Position numbers and translations under genes: made by a program | From: Pedobacter sp. MC2016-15 | GTDB lineage: Bacteria > Bacteroidota > Bacteroidia > Sphingobacteriales > Sphingobacteriaceae | DNA length: 64,000 bases | NCBI RefSeq assembly: GCF_026239695.1 | Contig: NZ_JAPIVS010000004.1 | Coordinates: 372,001 to 436,000, forward strand | Direction of reading: 5' to 3' | Notes under the pieces: generated by a model | The model's input: the letters and a program-made list of their open reading frames with translations, nothing else | The model's database searches: none | Told to the model about the DNA's origin: nothing | Shown: positions 1 through 8,560 of the stretch, in pieces | How the letters are laid out: every line of letters begins with the position of its first letter | Numbering within the stretch: the stretch's first letter is position 1

Positions 1-210
1 ATTGATGCTTTCAGCCTGTTCCGCATGGCGATGGAGAAGGATATCAGTATTGCACCCGGACAGGTTTTCAGTACCGACGGGCGGTTCAGTAATTTTATCC
101 GTATTAGTTTTGGAGCACCACTTACTACTGAGATCCGAAACAGTATTCAGATTTTGGGTGACCTGGTTCGTGATTACAACACCATGGCACTTATTCAGAA
201 ATCTCCCTGA
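1..210 (+). CDS. MocR/GntR-type PLP-dependent regulator, C-terminal end (partial)
   Basis: Only the last 69 residues are present; the gene begins outside the window. The visible part matches the end of the aminotransferase-like (fold type I PLP) domain of MocR regulators: an A-M-E-K stretch, the 'I-A-P-G-Q-V-F-S' loop, then 'F-I-R-I-S-F' and a closing helix. In the family, an N-terminal GntR winged helix binds DNA and this domain senses PLP or an amino compound. A weak stem-loop (209-233, GATTCG/CGAATC) follows the stop codon but lacks a clear T tract. The gene reads toward the fructan locus, but nothing visible ties it to fructan control. A free-standing class I/II aminotransferase is the main alternative. 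Confidence 0.7.
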   Translation: MDAFSLFRMAMEKDISIAPGQVFSTDGRFSNFIRISFGAPLTTEIRNSIQILGDLVRDYNTMALIQKSP

Positions 211-362
211 TTCGAAACGGGTCTTTCCGAATCTGAATAAAGAAAGACAATAATCGATTTTTTGTGATCTTCTTTGTTTTTAATTATTTTGATATTACAT
301 TTAAATCACAAGCATCAGTGTGGGTATACTGTGCGATCAAAAATTTCTAACCAAATAAATAG

Positions 363-1700
363 ATGAAAACAAATTCTGTTATGGCATGGTCCATAGTTGT
401 TGCGCTCGGTGGTTTCCTTTTTGGTTTCGATACCGCAGTGATCTCTGGTGCGGAGAAATCTATCCAGCAATACTGGTCCCTCTCCGTATTTCAGCATGGA
501 CTGACAATTTCAATTGCCCTGATTGGTACGGTTTTCGGCTCCCTGCTGGGATCCAGACCTTCTGATGCCTTCGGCAGAAAATACACGTTGGCCTTTGTAG
601 CCGCGGCTTACTTATTATCTTCTCTGGGAACGGCTCTTGTAGACAACTGGTACCTTTTCCTTGCCTTCCGTTTCCTAGGTGGTCTGGGTGTGGGGACCTC
701 ATCTGTGACGGCACCGATTTACATATCCGAAGTCTCTCCTGCAGATAAACGTGGGAAACTGGTAGGACTCTTTCAGTTTAACGTGGTGTTAGGGATATTG
801 ATCTCGTATTTGTCCAACTACCTGCTCAGCCAGACCGGAGAGCATTCCTGGCGATGGATGTTAGGGGTACAGGCGGTACCTTCGCTGGTATTCCTGATCC
901 TGATCAAGTTTATTCCGGAGAGCCCGAGATGGCTGATCCTCAAAAAAGGAGATATTGAAGGAGCGCTGAAAACCCTTAAAATTATCAACCCTTCCAATTA
1001 TAATGAAGAACTGAGTGCTATACAGGAATCTGATCAGCTGAGCAGTACAGACAAGGGTGTCAAATCACCGGGTTTGTTCTCCGGTCAGTACAAAGTACCG
1101 ATCATGCTGGCAGTGCTGTTTGCGTTTTTTAACCAGGTTTCTGGTATCAACGCCATCATCTATTATGCCCCAAGGATTTTTGAGCTGGCGGGATTAGGCA
1201 AGCATTCATCGCTTTTATCTACGGTAGGCATAGGAATTATCAACTTTGTTTTTACGCTGCTGGCACTCAATTTTATTGACCGTGTAGGACGGAGGGTACT
1301 CATGCTGATCGGCTCAGTGGGGCTGATTATCTCCCTGTTTCTCGTAGGTTTTACTTTCTATTTCAACATCCAGGGAAGCATGGCTATCCCGATATTTATC
1401 ATGGTCTTCATCGCTTTTTTCGCCTTTTCACAGGGAGCGGTTATATGGGTATTTATTTCAGAAATCTTCCCTACGCAGGTCCGTGCTAAAGGACAAACCC
1501 TGGGTAGTTCTACACACTGGATCATGGCCGCGCTGATTGCTTTCTACTTTCCCTACCTCACAGAAAGCCTGGGGGGCGCAGTTACGTTTTTCTTCTTCGG
1601 GACCATGATGATCCTGCAGCTGCTTTTTGTATGGAGGATCATGCCTGAAACAAAAGGCACTACGCTCGAACAAATCGGTTCTAACCTGACGATGCACTAA
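363..1700 (+). CDS. MFS sugar porter (sugar/H+ symporter), probably for fructose
   Basis: This 445-residue protein has about twelve hydrophobic segments and the sugar porter (SP) signatures: 'F-G-F-D-T-A-V-I-S-G' in helix 1, 'R-F-L-G-G-L-G-V-G' with 'I-S-E-V-S-P' in the fourth/fifth helix region, 'P-E-S-P-R-W-L' before the central loop, 'Q-V-S-G-I-N-A-I-I-Y-Y' in helix 7 and 'P-E-T-K-G' near the end. Such proteins carry monosaccharides across the inner membrane. The GH32 fructanase gene starts 12 bp downstream and is surely co-transcribed, so fructose is the likely substrate; this is inferred from context. Length and motifs are complete. The ATG at 363 is the first in frame and sits just before the first membrane helix. 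Confidence 0.9.
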   Translation: MKTNSVMAWSIVVALGGFLFGFDTAVISGAEKSIQQYWSLSVFQHGLTISIALIGTVFGSLLGSRPSDAFGRKYTLAFVAAAYLLSSLGTALVDNWYLFLAFRFLGGLGVGTSSVTAPIYISEVSPADKRGKLVGLFQFNVVLGILISYLSNYLLSQTGEHSWRWMLGVQAVPSLVFLILIKFIPESPRWLILKKGDIEGALKTLKIINPSNYNEELSAIQESDQLSSTDKGVKSPGLFSGQYKVPIMLAVLFAFFNQVSGINAIIYYAPRIFELAGLGKHSSLLSTVGIGIINFVFTLLALNFIDRVGRRVLMLIGSVGLIISLFLVGFTFYFNIQGSMAIPIFIMVFIAFFAFSQGAVIWVFISEIFPTQVRAKGQTLGSSTHWIMAALIAFYFPYLTESLGGAVTFFFFGTMMILQLLFVWRIMPETKGTTLEQIGSNLTMH

Positions 1701-1712
1701 TTCTTCTTATAT

Positions 1713-3359
1713 ATGAAAACTACCTTCAAGATGATGCTGGGCACCGGCATGCTAATGGCGTCATTCACTTGCGCTTCAGCAGCTGATATAGTGCTTAAAA
1801 TTAACAAACGTTACCTCAATCTGCCCATCGCGCAGTCGCAGGCAAGAGCTGAAATGAAATTCGCTGTGGGCGGTAAGCAAGAGCGTGCCTTCAAAATCAG
1901 ACTGGCGAAAGATGAACCGGAATACTGGGTATTTTGTGATGTGACGGCGTTAAAGGGGAAGACCATCACCATCAGCTATGACGGGGATGAGGCCGGACTG
2001 AAAAAGATCTATCAGAATGATGAAATAGAAGGTCAGAAGATGATGTATAAGGAGAAGAACAGACCACAGTTTCATTTTACCACAAAGCGGGGATGGATCA
2101 ATGACCCGAACGGACTCATCTTTTATGAAGGGGAGTATCATCTGTTCTACCAGCATAACCCCTATGAAAAAGAGTGGGAGAACATGTCCTGGGGACATGC
2201 TGTGAGTAAGGACATGATCCACTGGGAGGAGCTGCCGACAGCCCTGAGCCCGGATAACCTCGGAACGATGTTCTCTGGTTCTGCAGTGATAGATTATGAG
2301 AATACAGCAGGATTTAACAAAGGAAAAACACCGGCAATGGTAGCTACATATACTGTGGCTTCAGACGACAAACAGGTGCAGTGTGTGGCATACAGTCTGG
2401 ATAAGGGACGTACCTGGACAAAATACAGCAAAAACCCGATCATCGATTCCAAAGCGAAATGGAACAGTGTGGATACCAGGGATCCGCGGGTGTTCTGGTA
2501 CAAACCCGGCAAACATTGGGTGATGGTACTGAACGAACGTGATGGCCACTCGATCTACAATTCGGCAAACCTGAAGGACTGGACTTTTCAATCCCATACC
2601 ACAGGATTCTGGGAGTGTCCTGACCTCTTTGAACTGCCTGTCGATGGTGATGCCTCCAAAACCAAATGGGTGATGTACGGGGCCTCAAATACCTACATGA
2701 TTGGCGCTTTTGACGGTAAGAAATTTACACCGGAGTCTGGCAAGCACTACTTTTCGAACGGAACGATCTATGCCGCCCAGACATTCACCAACATCCCTGA
2801 GTCGGACGGACGAAGGATACAGATCGGATGGGGCAGGGTAGGCCATCCCGGGATGCCTTTCAATGGGATGATGCTGCTGCCAACAGTGTTGACACTGAAA
2901 AATACCAAGGACGGAGCCCGTCTGTTCAGTATGCCGGTGAAGGAAACAGAGCAGTTATCTGAAAGCCTGGGCGAATGGACAAACCTGACTGCGAAGGATG
3001 CCACTGAAAAGCTAAAGGAGTACAGCAGCAAGGATGGACTGCGCATCAAAACCAGGATTAAACTGTCACATGCTACCAGTGCCGGCCTCAGTTTATCCGG
3101 GCAGAAGGTGCTGGACTATGACATGAATTATAATCTTGTAAACCGTGTTTTCTATTCACCGGAAGATATGACCAGCATGGAAATCTCCGCTGAAATTTAT
3201 ATCGACAGGACTTCCATAGAGATCTTTATCGACGGCGGTGCATATTCTTATTCTTTGGAACGCAAGCCGGAGCAAGGTAATACTGAAGGTCTCAAATTCT
3301 TTGGAAATAATATCGAAGTCAAAGAGCTGAAGGTTTATGGCCTGAAGCCGATATGGTAG
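1713..3359 (+). CDS. GH32 fructan beta-fructosidase (levanase/inulinase type), exported
   Basis: This 548-residue secreted glycoside hydrolase of family 32 should release fructose from levan, inulin or sucrose. A signal peptide ends near residue 23 (Cys-Ala-Ser-Ala). Residues about 25-110 form an N-terminal extension of the kind seen in Bacteroidota fructanases. The five-bladed propeller follows with all three catalytic carboxylates: nucleophile Asp131 in 'W-I-N-D-P-N-G', transition-state stabiliser Asp257 in 'R-D-P', and acid/base Glu301 in 'E-C-P-D'. A C-terminal beta sandwich contains 'I-D-R-T-S-I-E-I-F'. There is no lipobox, so it is probably periplasmic. It lies between the sugar porter (12 bp away) and the sigma/anti-sigma/SusCD genes. 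Endo or exo action and linkage preference cannot be read from the sequence. Confidence 0.93.
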   Translation: MKTTFKMMLGTGMLMASFTCASAADIVLKINKRYLNLPIAQSQARAEMKFAVGGKQERAFKIRLAKDEPEYWVFCDVTALKGKTITISYDGDEAGLKKIYQNDEIEGQKMMYKEKNRPQFHFTTKRGWINDPNGLIFYEGEYHLFYQHNPYEKEWENMSWGHAVSKDMIHWEELPTALSPDNLGTMFSGSAVIDYENTAGFNKGKTPAMVATYTVASDDKQVQCVAYSLDKGRTWTKYSKNPIIDSKAKWNSVDTRDPRVFWYKPGKHWVMVLNERDGHSIYNSANLKDWTFQSHTTGFWECPDLFELPVDGDASKTKWVMYGASNTYMIGAFDGKKFTPESGKHYFSNGTIYAAQTFTNIPESDGRRIQIGWGRVGHPGMPFNGMMLLPTVLTLKNTKDGARLFSMPVKETEQLSESLGEWTNLTAKDATEKLKEYSSKDGLRIKTRIKLSHATSAGLSLSGQKVLDYDMNYNLVNRVFYSPEDMTSMEISAEIYIDRTSIEIFIDGGAYSYSLERKPEQGNTEGLKFFGNNIEVKELKVYGLKPIW

Positions 3360-3399
3360 GAGCAGTGCAAGCAATATTCTATATATTTACGGCTCTATT

Positions 3400-3993
3400 A
3401 TGGTGGCCTATACTTCATATGATGATGCCGAACTCGCTGACCTTCTAAGATCAGGCGATCAGCTGGCGTATACGGAAATTTACCGTCGCTACTGGCGCCT
3501 GCTCTATGGCCATATTTATAAGATGCTGCAGGATGAAGAAGAATCCAAAGATCTGCTGCAGGAACTTTTTAGCAACTTATGGACACGGGCCGAAAAAATT
3601 CCGGAGCAGCAAAATCTGGGTGGATATTTGTATGTGTCGGCCCGTCACCTGGTGTTAAACAATATCCGGCAACGTAAATTCCGGACGGAATATTTAAATT
3701 CTCTGTCTGAATTTGCCACTGAAGCCAGTGAAGTTACCCTCCATTACCTGGAAGAACGGGATCTGCTGGCGGCGATAGAACGTGAAATTGAGGCCCTTCC
3801 ACCCAGGATGCGTCAGGTATTTGAGATGAGCCGTAAGCAGCATCTCAGCCATAGGGAAATTGCTGAAAGTTTAGGCACCTCCGAGGAAACGGTTAAAAAG
3901 CAGATCCATAAATCACTCAAAACCCTTCGTACTAATCTTAAAGATAAAGGGGGCGCAGCAACGATGCTGATTCTGGCTACATTCCTGAAGTGA
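3400..3993 (+). CDS. ECF-type RNA polymerase sigma factor (FecI-like)
   Basis: This 197-residue sigma-70 family factor has region 2 at about residues 20-90 ('D-L-L-Q-E-L-F-S-N-L-W', then 'Y-L-Y-V-S-A-R') and region 4 at about 130-185 ('L-P-P-R-M-R-Q-V-F', 'L-S-H-R-E-I-A-E-S-L-G-T-S-E-E-T-V-K-K'). It is the Bacteroidota group paired with FecR anti-sigma factors and SusC receptors carrying an STN domain; both follow immediately. The likely job is to turn on transport genes when the receptor binds its glycan. The start at 3400 is 40 bp after the GH32 stop codon. A TA-rich element just upstream (TATATTTA) could be its own promoter, but this is weak. Confidence 0.92.
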   Translation: MVAYTSYDDAELADLLRSGDQLAYTEIYRRYWRLLYGHIYKMLQDEEESKDLLQELFSNLWTRAEKIPEQQNLGGYLYVSARHLVLNNIRQRKFRTEYLNSLSEFATEASEVTLHYLEERDLLAAIEREIEALPPRMRQVFEMSRKQHLSHREIAESLGTSEETVKKQIHKSLKTLRTNLKDKGGAATMLILATFLK

Positions 3994-4065
3994 TTTTTTT
4001 TATAGCGATACCCCCTGCGGTATTTTCATGTGTTTTTCCTTTAAGTATCCCCTAAAGCAGAGCGT

Positions 4066-5196
4066 ATGAATTACGAAGAAGCAGACAAACTCCTTGTCAG
4101 GTACCTTGACCAAACGGCCAGTCCCAAAGAAAGGGCGCTAATCGAGAACTGGTATCTCCATGAATCTGAACAACGGAAATTAACTGATGCTGATGATTTT
4201 GATCATCTTGCAGCGGAACTCTGGGCGGGTACACGTAAAAGGGCTGGGCTCGATGATCAACTAAAATCAGGAATTCTCTGGCCACGTATTGTTGCGGCAG
4301 CCTCAGTGCTTGTCATCTTATCTTTACTCGCATTGTTTTTATCGCAGTATCAAAAAAATAAATCCCATGATGCCAATGATCAGATGCTGGTGAAAACAAG
4401 TGGAACCAGGTACCCTGTACTGATTCTTGAAAATGGGAAGAAGATTACATTGGACAGTGCCACAAGGGGCTTGCCGGCCGGTAAGGAGAGCGGCGGGATG
4501 ATTTTATCCAATACCGGGGTTTTAGCTTATGAAAAGACACAAAGGCAGGATAAGGGAGTTTATCATTCGCTTCTCGTACCATCCGGTGCCGGACTTCAGC
4601 GTCTGGTACTGCCTGATGGAACCAGGGTATGGATGAATGCTGCCTCCTCGTTACGATATCCTGTAGTTTTTGCCGCACATCAGCGCACAGTTGAACTCAG
4701 TGGCGAGGCCTATTTTGAGGTAGCTCACCAAGCAGAAAGACCGTTCAGGGTGATCAGTAAAAAACAAACCGTAGAAGTATTGGGCACACATTTCAATGTC
4801 AATGCTTATGATGATGAACCAGAAGTGCAAACTACCCTCCTTGAGGGCAGGGTGAAGGTGGTCGCAGCGGCAGATCATGCTGTACGGTACTTGTCGCCGG
4901 GTGAGCAATGTGCTTTGCAGGGTAAGACATTCTCGGTTACAAAGGTTGAAACTGCTGAAATTTTATCATGGAAAGATGGTGAACTGCTATTTGAGGCTGA
5001 TCGTATCCAGCAGATCATGCGGGTGCTGGCCAGATGGTATGATGTGGATGTGGAGTACAGAGGGACAATTCCGGAAGATCAGTTTGGCGGTACGATCTCA
5101 AGAAAGGCAAGTCTTTCAGAAAACCTGAATATCCTGCAGTTCACGGGCAAGGTACAGTTCCATATACAAGGAAAACGGGTTGTCGTTTCGAAATAA
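4066..5196 (+). CDS. FecR-family anti-sigma factor
   Basis: This 376-residue inner-membrane protein has a cytoplasmic N-terminal region of about 80 residues ('Y-L-D-Q-T-A-S-P-K-E-R', then a conserved Trp-rich stretch), one membrane helix at about residues 72-95 and a periplasmic FecR domain. The FecR domain holds 'G-L-Q-R-L-V-L-P-D-G-T-R-V-W-M-N-A-A-S-S-L-R-Y-P' and 'G-E-A-Y-F-E-V'. The C-terminal DUF4974-type part contains 'F-E-A-D-R-I-Q-Q-I-M'. It should hold the upstream sigma factor inactive until the STN domain of the SusC protein signals binding. It lies 72 bp after the sigma gene and 37 bp before the SusC start, which fits a signalling operon. Confidence 0.92.
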   Translation: MNYEEADKLLVRYLDQTASPKERALIENWYLHESEQRKLTDADDFDHLAAELWAGTRKRAGLDDQLKSGILWPRIVAAASVLVILSLLALFLSQYQKNKSHDANDQMLVKTSGTRYPVLILENGKKITLDSATRGLPAGKESGGMILSNTGVLAYEKTQRQDKGVYHSLLVPSGAGLQRLVLPDGTRVWMNAASSLRYPVVFAAHQRTVELSGEAYFEVAHQAERPFRVISKKQTVEVLGTHFNVNAYDDEPEVQTTLLEGRVKVVAAADHAVRYLSPGEQCALQGKTFSVTKVETAEILSWKDGELLFEADRIQQIMRVLARWYDVDVEYRGTIPEDQFGGTISRKASLSENLNILQFTGKVQFHIQGKRVVVSK

Positions 5197-5233
5197 TGGT
5201 TAAGTGAATCAGATCAGGAAAAATTATTTGATA

Positions 5234-8200
5234 ATGAACATACGAAGCCTTTTCATATTGATCCTGATGATGATGCTCAGCGCATTCTCTTTTGCGCAGC
5301 GCATCAGCCTTTCTGTTCGTCAGGCTCCGATCAGGCAGGTTTTTGCAGAGTTGAAGGCACAAAGTGGATACAACTTTGTATACTCAGAAAACGACCTGAA
5401 AAATGCGAGACCGGTTACTTTAAAGATCAGCTCAGCTAATTTTGAAGAGGTGCTGAAGAAAGTCTTTGAAGGACAACCGCTCACGTATATGATCAGTACC
5501 AGGACGGTGGTGATAAAAGCCAGGCCATCCGGCGCTCTGGAAAAGATAAAATCATTCCTCCGCACACTGACAGGGACGGTAACAAACAGCAAAGGGGAGG
5601 CACTTGCAGGCGTTACGGTTGCTGTTCAGCACCTGAAAAGGCAGACTGCTACCGATGATAAGGGGAGTTTTACACTGGCAGATGTTCCTGCGGATGCCCT
5701 TATTGAAGTCAATTATATAGGATATGAAACTCAGCTGATTTCGCTTACAGGTCTGCAGGGTACTGAACTTGACATCCGTTTACAGCAAAGCGTTAATGCG
5801 CTGGAAGAAGTGGTGATGGTAGGTTATGGCTCCTCGAAAAGGAAGGACCTGACCGGTGCGGTTTCATCGGTGAATATGGAGAACTTGAAAAACACAGCCT
5901 ATACTTCGGTCGACCAGGCATTGTCTGGACAGGCGGCGGGTGTGCAGGTGGTGCAGGGCGATGGTTCGCCGGGAGGATTGGCAAAGATCAGGATCAGGGG
6001 TGCTGCCTCGATCATCGGTGGGAATGATCCACTATATGTGATCGATGGGGTACAGGTAACCATTGAGAACAGGTATATCCAGGCGGCTGCAGACCTGACA
6101 CATCCAATAGAATACCTCACGCTGGATCCTTCAGCACGAACAACTGTAGGTTCCTCTTATTCCCGTGGTTTGAACACTCTTGCGCTGCTGAATATCAACG
6201 ATATCGAATCTATCGACATCTTAAAAGATGCATCGGCAACAGCGATTTTTGGATCCAAGGCCGCGAATGGTGTGGTAATCATCACGACGAAAAAAGGGGT
6301 CAGAAATCAAAAGTCGGCTGTAGAAGTTAATTATTATCAGGCTTTCAGTACTCCCAGAACGCTCAATGTGCTCAATGGGCCAGAGTATGCATCGATACTC
6401 AAAGAAGGGGCTGCCAATTTAAACCGCATGCAGGACGAAAGCGGGCTTCCACATTATTATATTGCGGAATCCATCTTATCCGACCCTGCATATTTTCAAA
6501 ACAATACCAACTGGATTGACCTCGTTACCCGTGTGGGACAAGTGCAAAATGCAGATATCAATATTCGTGGGGGCGGCAATGATTCGAGATACTATACCTC
6601 ATTTTCCTATAATCGCAGCACTGGTGTTGTATTGGGGACGGATTTTAGCCGTATTGCAGGGAAGATATCTATAGATAACGATATCAATACACATATACGT
6701 CTCCTGAGTAATCTGGATTATGGTTTTACCAGCAATAATATCAGTAATGGAGTATATACCTCGGCGGTTTTAGCTCCACCGAATTTTGCACCCTTTGAAC
6801 CGGATGGCTCGCCAAAGAAATTTCTTTCCGGCTTTGAAGGAAGTTTTCTTGCGGAAGGTGTGCAAAATCCTTTTAACTTGCTTCAGGGGAGGAACCATGC
6901 CAATACAGCTACGCTGCTGGGCTCGCTCTCGCTGGAATATGATATCAGGAAATCATTAAAGTTCAAAAGCACATTTGCTTTGAATTACAATACCTACCGT
7001 CAGTATAATTATGTGCCTGCAACGGTATTCATCGCGGCACCGGATCCCAGCCCAAATGGAGGGATTACCACACAGGGCGAAACGCAGGAAACAGCACTTT
7101 TCTACGAGAATACGCTGACCTGGGAAAAGCAGTTTAATCCCAGAAACCGCCTGGTTTTATTGGGAGGGGCATCCTGGCAACAATCAAAATTAAATACTTT
7201 CTCTACTTATCACCCTGCCCAGCTCAGTGACCGCGCGGCACTGCTGAGCTTTTATCTGCGGGCAAATTATGCCTATAGTGACAAATATCTTGTCACTTTT
7301 ACAGGAAGGTCGGATGCCTCATCCAAATTCCCGGTGAATAACAGGGTGGGCTATTTTCCATCTGCAGGACTGGCATGGCTGATCAATGAAGAAAGCTTTC
7401 TGAAGGATGTAAGCTGGCTGAGTCAACTCAAGCTGCGCGCCAGTGCGGGGCTCACCGGCACGCAGAATATAGCTGATAACCTTTTTTATACAATATATAC
7501 AGAGGCAATTTATGCGGGCAGCAAAGCTGTGGTTGCTTCACAGCTGGGAAACGACCAGACGAAATGGGAAACGACGCTGCAGAAGGATGCGGGGATAGAC
7601 TTCGCCCTGTTTGATTTCAGGTTACGCGGAAGTTTTGGGTATTACAGTAAGCGGTCGGCCGACCTGCTCATTGCCTTGCAGGTGCCCTCAAGCTCAGGAT
7701 ATACTACAGCGATACAGAACTATGGTACGATCAGAAACCGCGGACTTGAATTGGAGTTGGGGGCGGATATCATTAAAAACAAAAGCTTTCAGTGGAATAC
7801 TACGCTGAATGTGTCTGGAAACCGATCCCGGGTTCTCAAACTGAATCAGACTTTATCCGATCCGCTGAAAACGCCACTTTTCAATGAATTTGCTGTCAAT
7901 ACGCTGGGAAATACGATCCTGACCGAAGGTGAGCCTGTAGGGGCAATTTATGGTACGCGCTACCTGGGTGTAAATGCTGCAGGTGAACCGCGATTTCAAA
8001 CAGTCAGCTCCGGACCCTCTGCCGGGCGTCCGGAGAAGATGATCATTGGTAAAGCCGAACCGGAGTTTTTTGGAGGGTTTACCAATACATTTTCCTACAA
8101 ACGATTCAGTCTGCTGACCTTGTTCAGCTTTTCCTATGGAGGCGATCTCATCTATCTGCCCAGGGGAAACGATCTGGGATTGCCCGATATCACTAACCAT

Positions 8201-8560
8201 CTCAGAGATATTCTGGATCATCACAGCGGTGACAATCCACAATCCCATAATCCGGCACTGGTGCTGGGGCAGATCGGTGCGCAGCAGGGGATTTCTACCT
8301 TCAATGTTTTTGATGCTTCCTATATCAAACTGAAATCGCTGGTTTTCAGCTATAACCTGCCACAAATGATCCTGGATAAACTCCGCATTCGCAGTGCCAG
8401 CATCTACCTGGCAGGTAATAATTTGTTGATAATATCTAAATATCCGGGACCCGATCCCGAGGTGAGTAATAATCCCTATAGTTTAATTGGCGGGTATACG
8501 GATGATGCCTCATACCCGACCCTGCGGCAATATAGTTTTGGTTTAAGGTTTAATTTATGA
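5234..8560 (+). CDS. SusC/RagA-family TonB-dependent outer membrane transporter with STN domain
   Basis: From the ATG at 5234 this is 1108 residues. An in-frame GTG at 5204 is possible, but the ATG directly precedes a good signal peptide ending in 'F-S-F-A-Q'. Order: STN domain (about 20-90), CarboxypepD_reg-like beta sandwich (about 115-190), TonB plug with 'V-V-M-V-G-Y-G' and 'I-R-I-R-G-A-A-S', then a barrel ending in 'Y-S-F-G-L-R-F-N-L'. The STN domain is the signalling module that acts on FecR proteins, matching the two genes upstream. The porin should import fructo-oligosaccharides with the SusD lipoprotein encoded next, whose start overlaps this stop codon (ATGA). The substrate is inferred from the GH32 neighbour. 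Confidence 0.93.
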   Translation: MNIRSLFILILMMMLSAFSFAQRISLSVRQAPIRQVFAELKAQSGYNFVYSENDLKNARPVTLKISSANFEEVLKKVFEGQPLTYMISTRTVVIKARPSGALEKIKSFLRTLTGTVTNSKGEALAGVTVAVQHLKRQTATDDKGSFTLADVPADALIEVNYIGYETQLISLTGLQGTELDIRLQQSVNALEEVVMVGYGSSKRKDLTGAVSSVNMENLKNTAYTSVDQALSGQAAGVQVVQGDGSPGGLAKIRIRGAASIIGGNDPLYVIDGVQVTIENRYIQAAADLTHPIEYLTLDPSARTTVGSSYSRGLNTLALLNINDIESIDILKDASATAIFGSKAANGVVIITTKKGVRNQKSAVEVNYYQAFSTPRTLNVLNGPEYASILKEGAANLNRMQDESGLPHYYIAESILSDPAYFQNNTNWIDLVTRVGQVQNADINIRGGGNDSRYYTSFSYNRSTGVVLGTDFSRIAGKISIDNDINTHIRLLSNLDYGFTSNNISNGVYTSAVLAPPNFAPFEPDGSPKKFLSGFEGSFLAEGVQNPFNLLQGRNHANTATLLGSLSLEYDIRKSLKFKSTFALNYNTYRQYNYVPATVFIAAPDPSPNGGITTQGETQETALFYENTLTWEKQFNPRNRLVLLGGASWQQSKLNTFSTYHPAQLSDRAALLSFYLRANYAYSDKYLVTFTGRSDASSKFPVNNRVGYFPSAGLAWLINEESFLKDVSWLSQLKLRASAGLTGTQNIADNLFYTIYTEAIYAGSKAVVASQLGNDQTKWETTLQKDAGIDFALFDFRLRGSFGYYSKRSADLLIALQVPSSSGYTTAIQNYGTIRNRGLELELGADIIKNKSFQWNTTLNVSGNRSRVLKLNQTLSDPLKTPLFNEFAVNTLGNTILTEGEPVGAIYGTRYLGVNAAGEPRFQTVSSGPSAGRPEKMIIGKAEPEFFGGFTNTFSYKRFSLLTLFSFSYGGDLIYLPRGNDLGLPDITNHLRDILDHHSGDNPQSHNPALVLGQIGAQQGISTFNVFDASYIKLKSLVFSYNLPQMILDKLRIRSASIYLAGNNLLIISKYPGPDPEVSNNPYSLIGGYTDDASYPTLRQYSFGLRFNL

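Noticed and set aside
209..233. Terminator after the MocR-type gene
   Set aside because: The 6-bp arms (GATTCG/CGAATC) are short and there is no T tract, so it was mentioned only as a weak stem-loop.
7853..8365. Antisense frame of 170 codons in the SusC gene
   Set aside because: Composition is typical of a shadow frame opposite a barrel-coding region, with no recognisable domain.
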